Shown in pieces: positions 1 to 11,945 of a stretch of DNA of 64,000 nt. Under the pieces are notes generated by a model. It worked only from the letters and a program-made list of their open reading frames with translations. It did not search any database and was not told the DNA's origin. The position numbers and the translations under genes were made by a program. The stretch is from NCBI GenBank assembly GCA_027886175.1, contig JAJNNQ010000009.1, positions 9,778,501 to 9,842,500 of the forward strand, written 5' to 3'. The stretch comes from Phylloscopus collybita. Its lineage: Eukaryota > Chordata > Aves > Passeriformes > Phylloscopidae. Within the stretch, counting starts at the first letter, position 1. Every line of letters begins with the position of its first letter.

Positions 1-3000
1 GAAGGGAAGGATCTTGTTAGTGGCCCTCAGTGCTCTGCCCGGTAGCCCTTGAGAGATGTTGCAGGAAGATGAACATATGTATTTCCTTATGAACTGAAAA
101 CATGTTCACTGAGCTACATCCTACAATTTTTAAGCAAAGGTGCCTGATTCAGCCTATATGCAGGGAATATGTTCCTTCTGCATCTTACTTCACAGAAGGA
201 AGTAAGGAAGGTGAAGTGTTGACAGGAACCAACAACTTAATCAGTGAATAAGAAAGTGGGTTTCACAGAGCTACAAAAAAGCTGTTCAGCTGACATGTAA
301 CACATCCTTTTGCTTCTCTTCTTTACAGTGGTTTTAGACAGTGTCAAATAAAAGTATCTTGATCCAAGAGAAATTTAGTACATTGATAGTGGGCTGCTTG
401 CTCCAAAAAATATGGACACTTTCACTCTATCCACACATCCTCTTCCCTCCTGCACGTGCTCAGCAGCACCTTGGTGGATGTCACATACAAGAGAGGAAAG
501 AAGAAACTCTGGATTCTTTCATGTTTGTTTTTCCTATCAGATCAGGAAACTACAAAGAGGATCGGATCTCAGCTGATTCCGTCAGAATTGGCCTCCCTCA
601 TCCAGGGAGAAAGAAAAGCTCAGAGCCACTAAAACTAACAGCTTCCCAATTTTCTACCCCAAGCACCAGAGAATTCACTGCCAGTCCTCTGTAATCTGTC
701 ACTGGTGCTCAGGACACAGCTCTCACTCTGAAGCCACCCTACTCCCAGCATAAATGTTTTGCATAGTTTCTGTTCAGCTTGTACTTCTCACTCAGGGCAA
801 AGAACATGTTTCAAGACTGCTCTCAAGGCAGCTGAGACCTTTCCACATACTTGCCATTTTGTGGTTGGGTAACAGGCAGGGAAACACAGGAAACCACTGA
901 TTAAAAGCCAAACAAATAGCAAAATAAGAAATGGCCTTTTACATCAAAAGCTGCAACTTTGATGAAGTCCTACTGCCTTTGAGGAGGCATCTGTGCTTGG
1001 GAGAAGAAAGCGTTTTGTATGTTGTAACCTCATGAAATACTACAGTACTGAAGATTCCAAAGCCCTGTGCACAGCAATTAAATTAGTGCAGGTTACAAGA
1101 CTAAAATGAGAGAGGCCAGAAGGAATGAAGGTCACTTAACCCACAGAGCAGTGCATGGCAGCCACATCTAATGTGAACCCTTACTACCCTCAACAAAGTA
1201 CTCAGAAAGAGCACAGAGGGATCCCTCCCAAAAGCAGCTAGGAACGTAGAGACAGAAGTTTACTGAGACCAACCTGCCATGGAGTAGGATACTGGGGTTT
1301 CTTTAGTTAAGAATCATCAGAGCCTGTAACTACAAATACACAAATGCATAGCAGATCCTAATAATCTGATTTTGACTTCCTTTTCCACCAGGAAAATCAC
1401 TGCAGGTTGAGGTGAGGTGGGCAAAAGAGCATTAGTCTTTCTATGACATCCAATGCACTCCAGCATCACCAGTCAGGTCCACGGGAATCTCCAGGCATTT
1501 GCTGCCACAAATCTCCCCAGAATTCACCTCATGAGCTCTGTACCAGGCTGATTGTTGGAGCACTGCAAATGTGCATGACATCTGTTTGGATCCCCATTGA
1601 CTGGTGGTGATAATTAAAGTTAAGATCTCTGCACGGAGAAAGTAATCCACTGATCCACCTGTTCCTAGCAAATGCTGCTTTTGTTTGGTTTATTTCTGTT
1701 TTTATAGCTCATCCATGGAGCCCTTCAAAAACCATGCATAAAATACAGCTGCTCATACTAAAGGTGCTCACAAGTTCCCTCGGGGTTATACTCTTACCTC
1801 TACCTATGTTAACACTGGTGCCTCCTTAGGCTGAACACCAAAACAATTGCTGGGAACATAAAACAAGAGCTGAGAGAAGTGTATTCTGCTCTCTGTAGAT
1901 GGCAAGATTTGAAGAGACCTGCTGCAGATTTAGATGTGTTAGACTTCACAAACAGTTCCAATCCTCTGAAAAGACCAAGTTACAAGGTATCTTTCTGCTA
2001 GCAAACACAGGAAAAATATCTTATTGTACCCCTTGAGGATTTTCTGGCAACCTACTTCCCCGATACAATTGTGTTTTCAGTGAAGAAACAACTATTTCTT
2101 CAGAATCAGTCACATTTACCACTGTGAAACAGTACCAAAAGCTCAAAGAGTGATTCCAACATACTCCATCCCCCTGGGCACCTGTCTTGCAGTGACAATT
2201 GCTGGTGGAGGGAAGGAAGCATGTGAATGCATTAATCATAAACAGGCTCTTCTTCACCACCTGAGAAAAGCAACATTTCTCCATCATAGCTCAGTTAGGG
2301 AGGCCAAGTTGAACACTGGTAAAATTTACAGACAGAACAGCTCGATTCTCAATCATCATCATCATCATCATTATTTATTGGTATTACTCAGCTCCTAAAT
2401 GCTACCAACTCAGAGCAGAACCCCAGTACACATCTTGCTTATACACATGGAGGAGGAAGACTGCTCTTTCCTTGGGCACTTTCAGTCCAGGGGCCAGAGC
2501 ACAGACAGTTACTGATTAAAAAAAGAGTTTTCACAGAGTGTAGTTTCCCACCTGCTAAAACTTAACACACTGGCCAGAAAACATGGGCCTACTGCTCCAC
2601 AGGAGTAGGGACACATCACAAGGGCTGGTGCTCCCAAGTACACCACTGCAACACTCAGGCAGCTTTACTGCACATCCAGTGACAAAGAAGTTCATAAAAT
2701 GAATGGGGGAAAAAAAAACATTAAATACATCTATTTCATCTACTAGAACAAATTTTTAACAATCTTACGGCACAGAAACCACAAAAAACAGCTTTATTTT
2801 TTTGCTAATGACAAAGTTATTTAAGTGTTTTTTTAATAACTTCCCTTAAAAAAAAAACAAAAAAACAACACCTATTTACTGTTCTGTGATTTTCTTTCTA
2901 GGAAAACAGATAATCATGAGAGGGATTATAAGGATGCCAGAAACTAACAATAATCTCTGTGTGCAAGTACATTTCTAAAAATGTGCCTGTCAGATACACA

Positions 3001-4050
3001 GTAGACAGGTATTATTATATCTAGGTACTATCCTATCGAGATGGTACAATTAAAGAGCTAGCAAAAGTGAGCTATAAAGAAAACTTATAAGGTCAAAATA
3101 AATGTTATTCAGAGAAACAATTATTAGTCTACAAGATCAGAAGAAGTACAAACACTGAGAAAGAAGCATAGTTGTTTCATTAAACAGCTAAACAAAGGCA
3201 GAAAAATCATATTAAATACAGGAGAAGTTTCACTGATACTGTTTTTAGTCACATAATCTTAAAACTGTTCAATGATCCTGAAGTGCCAGAGTCTAGGCAT
3301 TTACATTAAACTGGACTACACATTAAAAGGAGACCTGATCAAAACAAACATCAGAGAAAGCAGATGTTTGCATGAACTGTGCGAGTCTCTCCTTCTCTAA
3401 TTCCTGGGCTGTCAAAGGAACAAAGGAATCACAGATGTGATTTTCTGTAGTCCTGCCTCTTTTAGGTGTTATGGTGATAACCGTTACTTTAATATCAAGG
3501 TGCAAAGCTAATTTTTAAGCAAAAGCCATCCTAAGAGATAGAGAAGTACTATTATTCTCACCTTGCAGGTAGGAAACTGCAAAATCACCTACGTAAGGCA
3601 AGTGGTATTTCAGAAGATACCGGTGAGGTAACTTTGGCACTAATGTTCAGCTTCAATTTAATCCAACAGCTGATCATTTGGAACCTCATGCTGTGTCTCT
3701 GGCCAAGCCTTAAATTTCCCTCAGGCATCAGCTGCACCTCAGCTCTTGCTTAGAGCTTGCAGACGAGCTGACAGGGCTGTGCAGAGCATCAGCAGCTCTG
3801 CCAAGGGCTCTCAGTGCTGCAAGACAGCAGCACCTCAGCACCTCTCCTCTTTCAACAACAGCCTCATCCAGGGCTGATGGCATCCACAGGATTTGTAAGC
3901 CCAGTGCTTCTCTACTCATCACACTTAAGTCAGCCAGTCCAGCAGATGTACCCAGCTTTCTCAAGCATGTCTGCTAAGATTGTCAGCGATCAATCCAGAG
4001 ACCATCCCCATCTCCTTCCTACTGCAGAAGTCCAAGCCTAGAACTAATGG

Positions 4051-4290
4051 CTGAATCATAGAATTGCAGAATGGTTTGGTTTGTAAGGGACCATAAAGTT
4101 CATTTAGTTCCAACCCCCCTGCCATAGGCAGGAAACCTTCTACTAGACCAGGTATCTCAAAGCCCCATCCCACCAGGCCTTGGACAGCTCCAGGGATGGA
4201 GCACCCACAGCTTCTCCAGGCAACTTTTCCCAGTGTCTCATCATCCTTGCAGCAGAGAATTTTCTCTTTTCTAAAGAAGTAAAGCATAGC
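4051..4290 (-). mobile_element. CR1 LINE, 5'-truncated 3' fragment
   Basis: Read on the minus strand this matches the 3' part of avian CR1. It includes the segment that corresponds on the plus strand to GAATGGTTTGG followed by AAGGGACCATAAAG, and the CTTCTCCAGGCAACTTTTCCCAGTGTCTCA block. It ends with degenerate copies of the short 3'-terminal repeat at 4,053-4,070. CR1 is the dominant avian LINE and copies are typically truncated at the 5' end. It lies in SORCS2 intron 1 in the same sense as the gene. Confidence 0.88.
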
Positions 4291-5420
4291 AAAGGATCCC
4301 ACTCATTATTTCTTTAAAAGTGGTTTTGTCATTGGTGATTTGTTAGAATTTTAAATTATTATTACTGGGACAGGGGGTTGGGCATGGGAATGTTTGGTAA
4401 GGAATGTGAGACTTGGAGAATAAAAAATCTGAAGATGTTGCAGCTTATCAAGTTTCGTTCTGAGCTACAGCAAGAAGTCATATACTGCAGAATACCTTCA
4501 ACCCATACTTTCTGCTTTTGCATAAATGAAGTTGAGTTTTCAGAACATAGAAGGATCCCACTTGATTGTGCTGCAGATTCTCTCTCCTTTATGTGAACAA
4601 CCTTTTGTCTTAACTGACACAACCATGAAATATTATATTTGGACAGGCAAAGGACTTGGCATAAAAGCTTCTGTAATCTGGGCACTTTCACATTTTAAAT
4701 TCATAAGGTGGTCCAAACCTTACAGAACTTGCCACTTTAGCAGAACAAATACTGGTTTTTTGAAAAGCTCATCATTTTCCCCTTTCGTTCTTTCAAAAAG
4801 GATCTATTGAATTTTAATAAAGTCAAAAGGGATGTCCTCAATTCTTTCTCCAAAGATCTATATCAGTAGATTTCTAAGACCATCAAACTTGGGAAGAATG
4901 CATTATGTTCCCACTGTGATACCTGAACAGCTATCCCCAGCCTAACTACATCCCTTACGATTGCTTTGTTCATCATGCACGTGTAATACATCAGCAGTGT
5001 CAGAGGGAGGGAGGATTTCAATCCGGTGTCTCTCTAGAGTGGACATTGCTAAATTTCCCTCTTAGGTTTAAACTGAGCTTGTCCCAACAGCAGCACAGTA
5101 GCATTGCTATAATAGCTTGCTCCTAAGCAAGCCAGGTAATGCCAGTCAAACCAGCAAACCAGGTAAAACCAGGTATGGCTGCAGGTGTGGAGGGTTCATG
5201 AAGGAGGACTTTGAAGCATGTTTGAAATACACATTTACTAATTTAAGTATGTATCAATTTTAAGTGTCTACTGTCTCTCCTTTAGCAGTTGGAATTTGCT
5301 GAAATGTGGATAGAACTCAGGAGGCAGCAATATGACTTACAGCCAGATGTAAGGCTGGTAAGACACAGAAAACAGCGGCTGGTAGAAGCAAACAGATGAA
5401 GTAAGTCAGAAACTTTACAC

Positions 5421-5421
<1 letters not shown>

Positions 5422-5454
<33 letters not shown>
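5422..5454. repeat. A33 homopolymer
   Basis: Thirty-three consecutive adenines followed by GAAAAAGAAA. No recognisable retroposed sequence lies immediately upstream, so this is a simple repeat rather than a proven poly(A) tail. Confidence 0.9.
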
Positions 5455-5456
<2 letters not shown>

Positions 5457-7929
5457 AAAAGAAATTTTAAACTCCTGAGTTACCTCAATCAGATTAAAAT
5501 CATTCTGCTTTCCATGTGGGATTCTGCTGTTCCATTCAAATATGATTATTGGGTTTGGTTTCTGTTTGTTTTTATAATCACACTATCATCTCAAGGAATT
5601 TTAAGAAAAACCTTCCCTATGGGAAATCTACTTTTCACTTTGCAATATATCTGCCATTTATCAAAGGTCTGAGCTGTCAGGATTTTTGACCTCATGCTCC
5701 CTTTAGTTTCATAAAATGTAGTCTGACTACTCTGCAGAAACACCACCCAAACCTTAGCACGAATGGACTTTAGCCCATGTTTGCATAGATAACTACATTT
5801 ACCATTACACGTATTGCTACAGTAATGTTGAAGTCAATGCTTTTTATAGTTTTCCTCACAACTGACTGCAAAGTGAACAAAACAGAAAACCAATTAAATA
5901 AAATATCTGCCAGAAGAATACATGTAGTGATCACTAGCCTCTACAAATCATATATGGTGAAACTGTATCAAAAAGAGAAAGTTTCTAAATTAAACAAAGG
6001 ATCTGTACATCAAATATAGACAAGTCTAGATCAGCTAAAGTTTTTGTGTGTAGCAATATATGTAGACATGCAATAAACCTTTCTGGTAAGTCACTGCTTT
6101 TTAGGACTCAAAAAATGATGTGTATATTTATATTTATTTTCCATAACAAATATGTTTGTTGGGGATCATGACATCAAGTTACTGGACAAATAAGAGCCTG
6201 CATGGACTTAATATTTTGACCAAAAAAAAAAAAAAAAACCAAACAAACAAAAAAAAAGAAAATACTGGCACCATGAAATTGCAGACTTGGAAGTAGCTGG
6301 CCAAAGTCCTGTTCACACTACTTTAGCAGTCTGCACATAGCATGAATAGCACCCCCTGAATCAAAATCAATTGTGAATACGAGTCTCATTCTCCCCTATT
6401 TTCTGCTTTGGGTTGGATTTTTTTTTTTAATTGGCTAGTATGAATGCAGAATGGGAATTCTTCAGGAGGGTCAAAAAGAGTAGTTTATCTAGCACCAAAA
6501 AGAAGCTCCTGGGATGACAAAGGACTCTCCAAAGGAAAAGTGGGATTTTTAAAAGCTGTTATGAATTGACTGGTTTTGCCCCAAATCAGAAAGGCTTGCA
6601 TATTTTTAGTAAATCTGGGCACATGTATATTTAGCTTAACACACTAAGGGCTATTCTTTTAGCATGCTACCTGTAAATACTCCAGTTCTCAGTGTTATTT
6701 ATCAGTTACACGGATGGCAGTTGCCCTTCCCACAGTAAATGGTGTGTTGTACCACCCACCTGCCATGTCTTCAGTTTATGATATTTTAAGACTGGCAGGA
6801 AAATTAGTTCCACTTGCATGAGCCTTTGTTTGAAAGTAAGACCACACAACAGCTTTCTGTGGCAGAGGGGACAGAGAGCAGAAATACTAATTGCAGGAAT
6901 TCACTAACCAGATACATTCTTGCTGTGACAAGTACTGGCTTTGCAAGACCTGCATCACCAGTGATGGTTTTGACTATACATCCCACTGCAAAGGAAGGTT
7001 GGGGACATGCTTCTTGTTCATAAGATTTGTAAATAATTATTAGACTACAAAATAATGAGGACACAAAGCAGGAAGCAATTTGCCTGTCTCCTGGTACAGC
7101 TCTCTCTTGACAAAGCAAGGAATTGTACCCTGATCTTCCCAGTGATTCAAGACCACCTTACAATCCATGTAACTACATCCTCTGCTTTGCCATCAAAGCC
7201 ATCATTTCTCTAACTCACCAAACTAACAGTATTACAAGAGGATAAGTAAACATCAGACTTCTACAGTACAGGAAAGAGGGAAGAGAGAGGATCAATTTAA
7301 TTTATAGCCTCCCTCGTTTCTTTCAAAACATCTCATGCAACCAAAAATCTCATGCTCCGACTGCATGCACAGGATGATTTACACGGTGCAAATCATTTTT
7401 TTTAAAAATCCATGTGCACATCAACCTAACCTCTGCCCCTCTCACGTTTATGTACTTGCCCTTGATCCACACACATGAGTACTCCACGGCAGCACTTTCA
7501 ATGAACTATTCATGCAGGTGAATATCCCTGAGAGATGCAGCTGCCCCCTCGGCTTTTATAGCTGTCTCTTCATCATGGAGCTCAAAGGAATAATCCTATT
7601 GCATATTTCTTCTTCATTTATTTTACTAGGTGAGGTGTTTAAGAGGATATGTGGTCATCTGGAGCTCATCACTGTCAAGTTTTCAGCCCTGCAGCTGTAA
7701 AGGGTAAAGAAACTAGTTTAGCTCCTGGGTTTACAAAGTGCTGAGTACCTCCAATGAGGTGCCAAATGTGTGTGGTGACACTTTCAGATTGCTAAGTGCC
7801 TCCTGAGGTTCACAGGGCCTGATCCAAAACTCCACTGTAGGAATGACAGCCCTCCCCTTGGCTGCAATGCGCCTGGGACAGAACAGAGCTTCAAGACTCA
7901 AGCCTGTGCTGCCAAGACAAGGAAAAACT

Positions 7930-7967
7930 TGCCATAGATTTAAGAACACATGCCATAGATTTAAGAA
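7930..7967. repeat. Tandem duplication, 21-bp period
   Basis: The 17-base word TGCCATAGATTTAAGAA occurs at 7,930 and again at 7,951, giving two near-perfect units of 21 bp. Confidence 0.85.
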
Positions 7968-10281
7968 TACGGTGGCAGGTTTGAGAAGCACTGAATCTTA
8001 GCGTTCCTACCTCCAAACAGCCCAGAGTAATATAGATAAATACATACATATCTACTTAAATAAATCGACATTCAAAACTACTTTAAATATGTTTGGGATC
8101 AGGTGCTTATTTTCAACTGTTTGAATATAGCATGCAAACATGAAGCAAAATTCTCTCTAATCCCCTTGAGTCCATCCTGTTTCCTTTGAGCTTAATGTAT
8201 TTCTTCTATTCCTTTAAGAAAACAACAACAACAAACACTTTATGAAATGTCTTTACAAATTATTTTTCTCTGGAAGTCTTTGTTTAACATCAGCTCCTCT
8301 TCTGGAAGCATGCAATAAAACAAAGCTAACTAACAAGAAAAGAAGCTGAAAAAAAATGCTGACAGCCATACTGTAAAACATCCAGTGCAAAGACTGGCTG
8401 CTTTCATTTGGGTTAAGGCAGCAAAGTCTTTCATTAACAGGTCACTCATTCAAATAGAGTCTTGCTTGACAGTAATCGCCTGACGGCAGGCAGAGTAAGC
8501 ATCATACTTTGTAAGGAAGTCTGCAAAAGTATATTTTATTGAATGTACAAATAATGTACAGAGCGTCTGCAGGCATTCACGATGAGAGCGTCAATCTGCA
8601 ATACTGAATTAGTAGATAGCAACTAAGGAAACAAAAAAAGAGCTAAGTTGCAGCACAGATTCTAACCACTTTCATTTCTTCTGACAGTTGCCATTTATCT
8701 TTGCTTTTGAAGAGACTATGTGGTAGTATTCTAGTAAGTGAGCTGTAGCATACTGTGAAGAAATAATAACATTTTAGCAATACAAGCCCTCACTGCAGCA
8801 TCTGTTATTAAATCTTTGCAGAGAGGCGAGGCGAGACCGCTAGTCATAACTGTGGATTAGCAAGGTTCTACTGTATTCGTTTTAGAGTGCAGAATGCTTT
8901 GCATGAAAGCTGTTACTTGCCTTCTATGTCAAAAAATGAACTTATGCCAACTTTTTAATACTGAATTCTTCAAGGAAGCTGTCCTAACAGCCTGCAAGCA
9001 CTGTCCACAAAAAAACAGCAGCAGTCTAATAGCAGAGAAATGGAGGAAGAATAGAATCAGAATAGCTGATGCTGCTGATTTGCAACACTTTCTTTTCATA
9101 GAAAATGACCATCATCTTACACTTCCTTCCTGAGCAGATCAAAAACTGCCTTTGAAAGTGTCAAGCTTTATGATGCTGACTTCAACTCTGACACCTGATT
9201 ATACAAGACTATTAACATAAGCACTCAACATGCTCCAGGGAATCACTGCATCCTCATCAGTGGAGCCTTAGCAGCTCCACATCCTGGCTGACTCCCTAGC
9301 AAGGGACCCAGGACTTCAGGTCCTAGAGAAAGGATGATAATTTACATACTTATGAGAAGTATAACACACACACTCTGAACTGAGCCAAGTTTAAATAAAC
9401 TTTATACTAAACTCACAAAGTTCAAGCAGAGTCAGAGCTTAGCTAAACTGTAGTTAAAACACTCAGTTTTCCAGAAACACTAAAATCCTCCAGGAGAAAG
9501 TTAATTTTAAGCTTTCATAACGATATTTTCCCGACTATGAAGTTACACAGACAGTGCAAGGTGCTATGTAATATTTACCCATGACGGCCGTTGTTATGAT
9601 ATAATGTTTCAGTGAAGAATAAATGAGAAGCAGCAAATCCCTGAAACCACACGTGCGAATACACAAACATTAATGGATCAATACGTAAAGAAGTGAAGAC
9701 TAGCTGAAATTGAAATTTAGTTTAAAAAATACTAGTGGCACCCACCGTGAGAGTTGCTGTCTAAAACAGATAAATAATAAAGACAAGACACGTTGCTTTA
9801 ACTGTGAAAAGTTGTGAACACTGATGCTCTAATGCAGTATCACTGGTCCCAGCGCAAGAGTTTTATTCACCGATATGGCTGTAAAAGCCCCCTCGGAGAG
9901 CTGCTGCTGTTCCGGACCTTTTCGGGACGTCCCTACGCTCCTGCGGCGCCCGGCGGGGCCGTCCCGCTCTCTCACTCCTGCTGCTCACATCACCTCAAGC
10001 CCAGAGCTACGTTTTACTTCATTTTCGGTTTGTTTCGGGTTTTTCTTTCCCCGGCGCTTGAGGAGGCAGAGCGAGGCGCGGGGGAGATTACAGGAGGATG
10101 ACTGAATCGCGGTGAATCGATTAAGCCTCGACAATTTAATCTGAGACTTCATGCGGGGCTGGAGGAGATAATCCCCGCACCGCAGTTGGTCCGTGCCTCT
10201 CCTTTACCCGGATACCCTGGCACGGACCCGGGGGCACGCCGACCGCACACGGGCACCGCCGGTCCGGAGCTAAGCCGCCCT

Positions 10282-10312
10282 TCTCCTCCTCCTCCTCCTC
10301 CTCCTCCTCCTC
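10282..10312. repeat. (TCC)n microsatellite
   Basis: About ten uninterrupted TCC units in the first 360 bases of SORCS2 intron 1 (GGA on the gene's strand). The tract is perfect and lies inside the CpG island, so length variation between individuals is likely. Confidence 0.9.
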
Positions 10313-10639
10313 GCAGCGCGGCGCACACCGCGCACCCGGCGCCTCTGCAAGATGCGCGCTCGCAAACTTTCCAAACTTCTGGGGAAGTGGCGAGGGGTAC
10401 GCGGGGTCGGCCCGACCGTGGCGGCGCTTCGCCTCCCGGCGGCACCTGACCGTCCGCAGCACCCCGAGCGCTGCCCGCGGGGACTCCCGAGCCCCGGGCC
10501 GGCCAGCGGGAGGCGGGAGCAGCGCGCTCCGGCCGCGCTGAGGCCGGCGGAGCGCAGGTTGCTCCCCGCAAGTTGGAAGAGCAAAGCAACGGCAAGGGCA
10601 GGGACCCCAAACCCCGCCCGCACTGCCCCTCGCACTCAC

Positions 10640-10987
10640 GCTGCTGTTCTCGCCCGTCCAGTGCACCATCGCCTGGTTGTGAGACGCGTCCCCTTTCAGC
10701 ACGAAGGAGGTGCTGATGAGGGAGACCTGCTCCCGGCCGGCCGCCAAGGATGCTCTCCTGGAGCGGCTGCTCCCCGCCGCCGCCCCGCCGCCGCGCCGCG
10801 GCTCCGGCGGGCTGCGCGCCCCGCGGGTCAGGGCTACAGGGCGCGGGCGGCCGCAGGGCTCCGCGCAGCGCGGCGCGGCGGCGGCGCCCAGCAGCGGCGG
10901 CAGCAGAAGCAGCAGCAGCAGCGGCGGCAGCCGGGCAGCCCCGCGCGGAGCGGCAACGGCGGACACGCGTGGCCCGCCGTGCGCCAT
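10640..10987 (-). CDS. SORCS2: SORCS2 first coding exon (VPS10P-domain sorting receptor, N-terminus)
   Basis: SorCS2 is a single-pass VPS10P-domain receptor of neurons that works with p75NTR and Trk receptors in proneurotrophin signalling and receptor trafficking. This exon encodes 116 codons and ends in phase 0 at a GTGAGTG donor (10,633-10,639 on the minus strand). The start ATG sits in a strong ACCATGG context. Residues about 19-38 are a hydrophobic signal peptide ([18 protein letters not shown]). Residues about 40-78 are a Pro/Arg-rich propeptide ending in RSRR, a furin-type site. Residues 87-116 (from [14 protein letters not shown] to HWTGENSS) are the start of the VPS10P domain, with an N-glycosylation sequon at N114. 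From memory of the family, WTGENSSV and the MAHxGP start fit SORCS2, whereas SORCS1 and SORCS3 have GHNSSV at this position. The other exons lie beyond base 1. The head-to-head neighbour GRPEL1 also fits SORCS2. Confidence 0.93.
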
Positions 10988-11450
10988 GGTAGCTCTCCGG
11001 CGTGGTAGTGACAGGCGGGGAGGTGGCGGGGAGGGAGGGAGACACCGCGGCGGAGGGCGGGGGCGGGGGAGGGCTGTAACCGGAGCGGGGCTCAGCGGCA
11101 GCGCCGTGCGCGGGGCTGCGCGCCCAGCCGGGGCGGCGCCGCCATCTGCTGGCCCGCGCCGAAACGCCGGGTGGGCTCCGGCACTCACGGACGCGGACAC
11201 TCGCGCCCCGCGGGAGCCGCGGCGGGGACGGCTCTCTCGGCCGAGCCCCGCCGCTTGTGAACTTTCACGCAGAGCCTCGGGGAGAGGCTTTCCGAGAGCC
11301 CCGAGCAAGACTTACGCAGCCTCTCGGGGTGGGTGCGCTGCAGCCCGAGGGGCGCTTGGGGCGAGCACCCACCGCTGCCTCTTTGGACACGAGGATGGCC
11401 TTGGTCTGGCCGTCCGTCTCAGGAGGCTGCAGTGAAACGGTCAGGAGTGG
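10988..11450 (-). promoter_or_regulatory. SORCS2: SORCS2 5'UTR and CpG-island promoter
   Basis: Very GC- and CpG-rich sequence directly upstream of the SORCS2 start codon. It contains GC-box-like clusters (GGGCGGGGGCGGGG near 11,056-11,070) and no TATA box that I can see, which is the usual form of a CpG-island promoter. The transcription start cannot be fixed by reading; it probably lies within the first few hundred bases upstream of 10,987. The reading frame stays open upstream to an in-frame ATG at 11,306-11,308, so a longer N-terminus cannot be excluded. Conservation of the MAHxGP start favours the downstream ATG. Confidence 0.75.
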
Positions 11451-11879
11451 TCCGCAGTCAGAAGCTGAGAGCCGAGGAGCAAATGAAGCCGGTGCAAACA
11501 CACATTCCTATCATCAAGACAAGAGCTTCCATGGGGAAAAGGACCCTGTCCATTCTTCTGCCCCTCAGCTCCTAGGAGGCACCAGGCTCATCACCTGCAT
11601 TGTCCAGAGCCAACAGCTAATCCTTTGTTGCCCACTGTGGGGACATGTGCCTTGTAATTTGGCCCCAAGAAAGACCATTCTCTCCCTGTCATAGCCAGGA
11701 GGGACAATGACTGGACCTGTGCAGGGTGGCATTACCCAACTGACAGGTGAAATGGTGGAAGAAGATTCAGCCACCAGAGTGTGGTGACACTGCAGTGTGC
11801 TGTGTCACTGAATAAATTGGGACTTGTGAAGCAGTTTGCCTCAGGTGCTGTGAAGAGGGCACTAGTTATAAACCCCAAA

Positions 11880-11945
11880 TAACTGAGGTTGGCAGGGACC
11901 TCTGGAGAAGTCCTGGTTCAACCTGCTGCTCAGTCCACGGCCAGT
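11880..11945 (-). mobile_element. CR1 LINE, short 3' fragment
   Basis: The plus strand reads AACTGAGGTTGGCAGGGACC then TCTGGAGAAGTCCTGG and CAACCTGCTGCTCAG, which is the reverse complement of the 3' end of an avian CR1 subfamily. The very 3' repeat (ATTCTATG type) has decayed. It sits about 430 bp beyond the SORCS2 CpG island. Confidence 0.75.

Larger units (their letters stand above)
1..10639 (-). other. SORCS2: SORCS2 intron 1 (first 10.6 kb, continuing beyond the window)
   Basis: This is the stretch downstream of the exon 1 donor on the minus strand. I see no further SORCS2 coding exon: no VPS10P, PKD or transmembrane coding sequence is recognisable in any minus frame. It is AT-rich outside the CpG island and holds one CR1 fragment (4,051-4,290), an A33 tract (5,422-5,454), a 21-bp tandem duplication (7,930-7,967), a short CAT repeat near 2,354 and several shorter A/T runs. 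Its open frames are short and unsupported. Confidence 0.8.
9890..11450. other. CpG island spanning SORCS2 exon 1
   Basis: Base composition changes abruptly from AT-rich to strongly GC- and CpG-rich at about 9,890 and back at about 11,450. The island covers the promoter, exon 1 and the first 750 bases of intron 1. Many long open frames run through it on both strands only because GC-rich DNA has few stop codons. Confidence 0.85.

Noticed and set aside
10640..10987. Naming the left gene SORCS1 or SORCS3
   Set aside because: WTGENSSV, the MAHxGP start and the GRPEL1 neighbour fit SORCS2. As I recall them, SORCS1 and SORCS3 have GHNSSV at this position.
10149..11045. Other long frames on both strands in the SORCS2 CpG island (up to 298 codons)
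   Set aside because: They are composition-driven, low in stop codons, and rich in Ala/Pro/Arg/Gly without any recognisable domain.
10136..11308. 390-codon minus-strand open frame treated as one protein
   Set aside because: It runs through the exon 1 splice donor into intron 1 and upstream of the conserved start. Only codons 108-223 are SORCS2.
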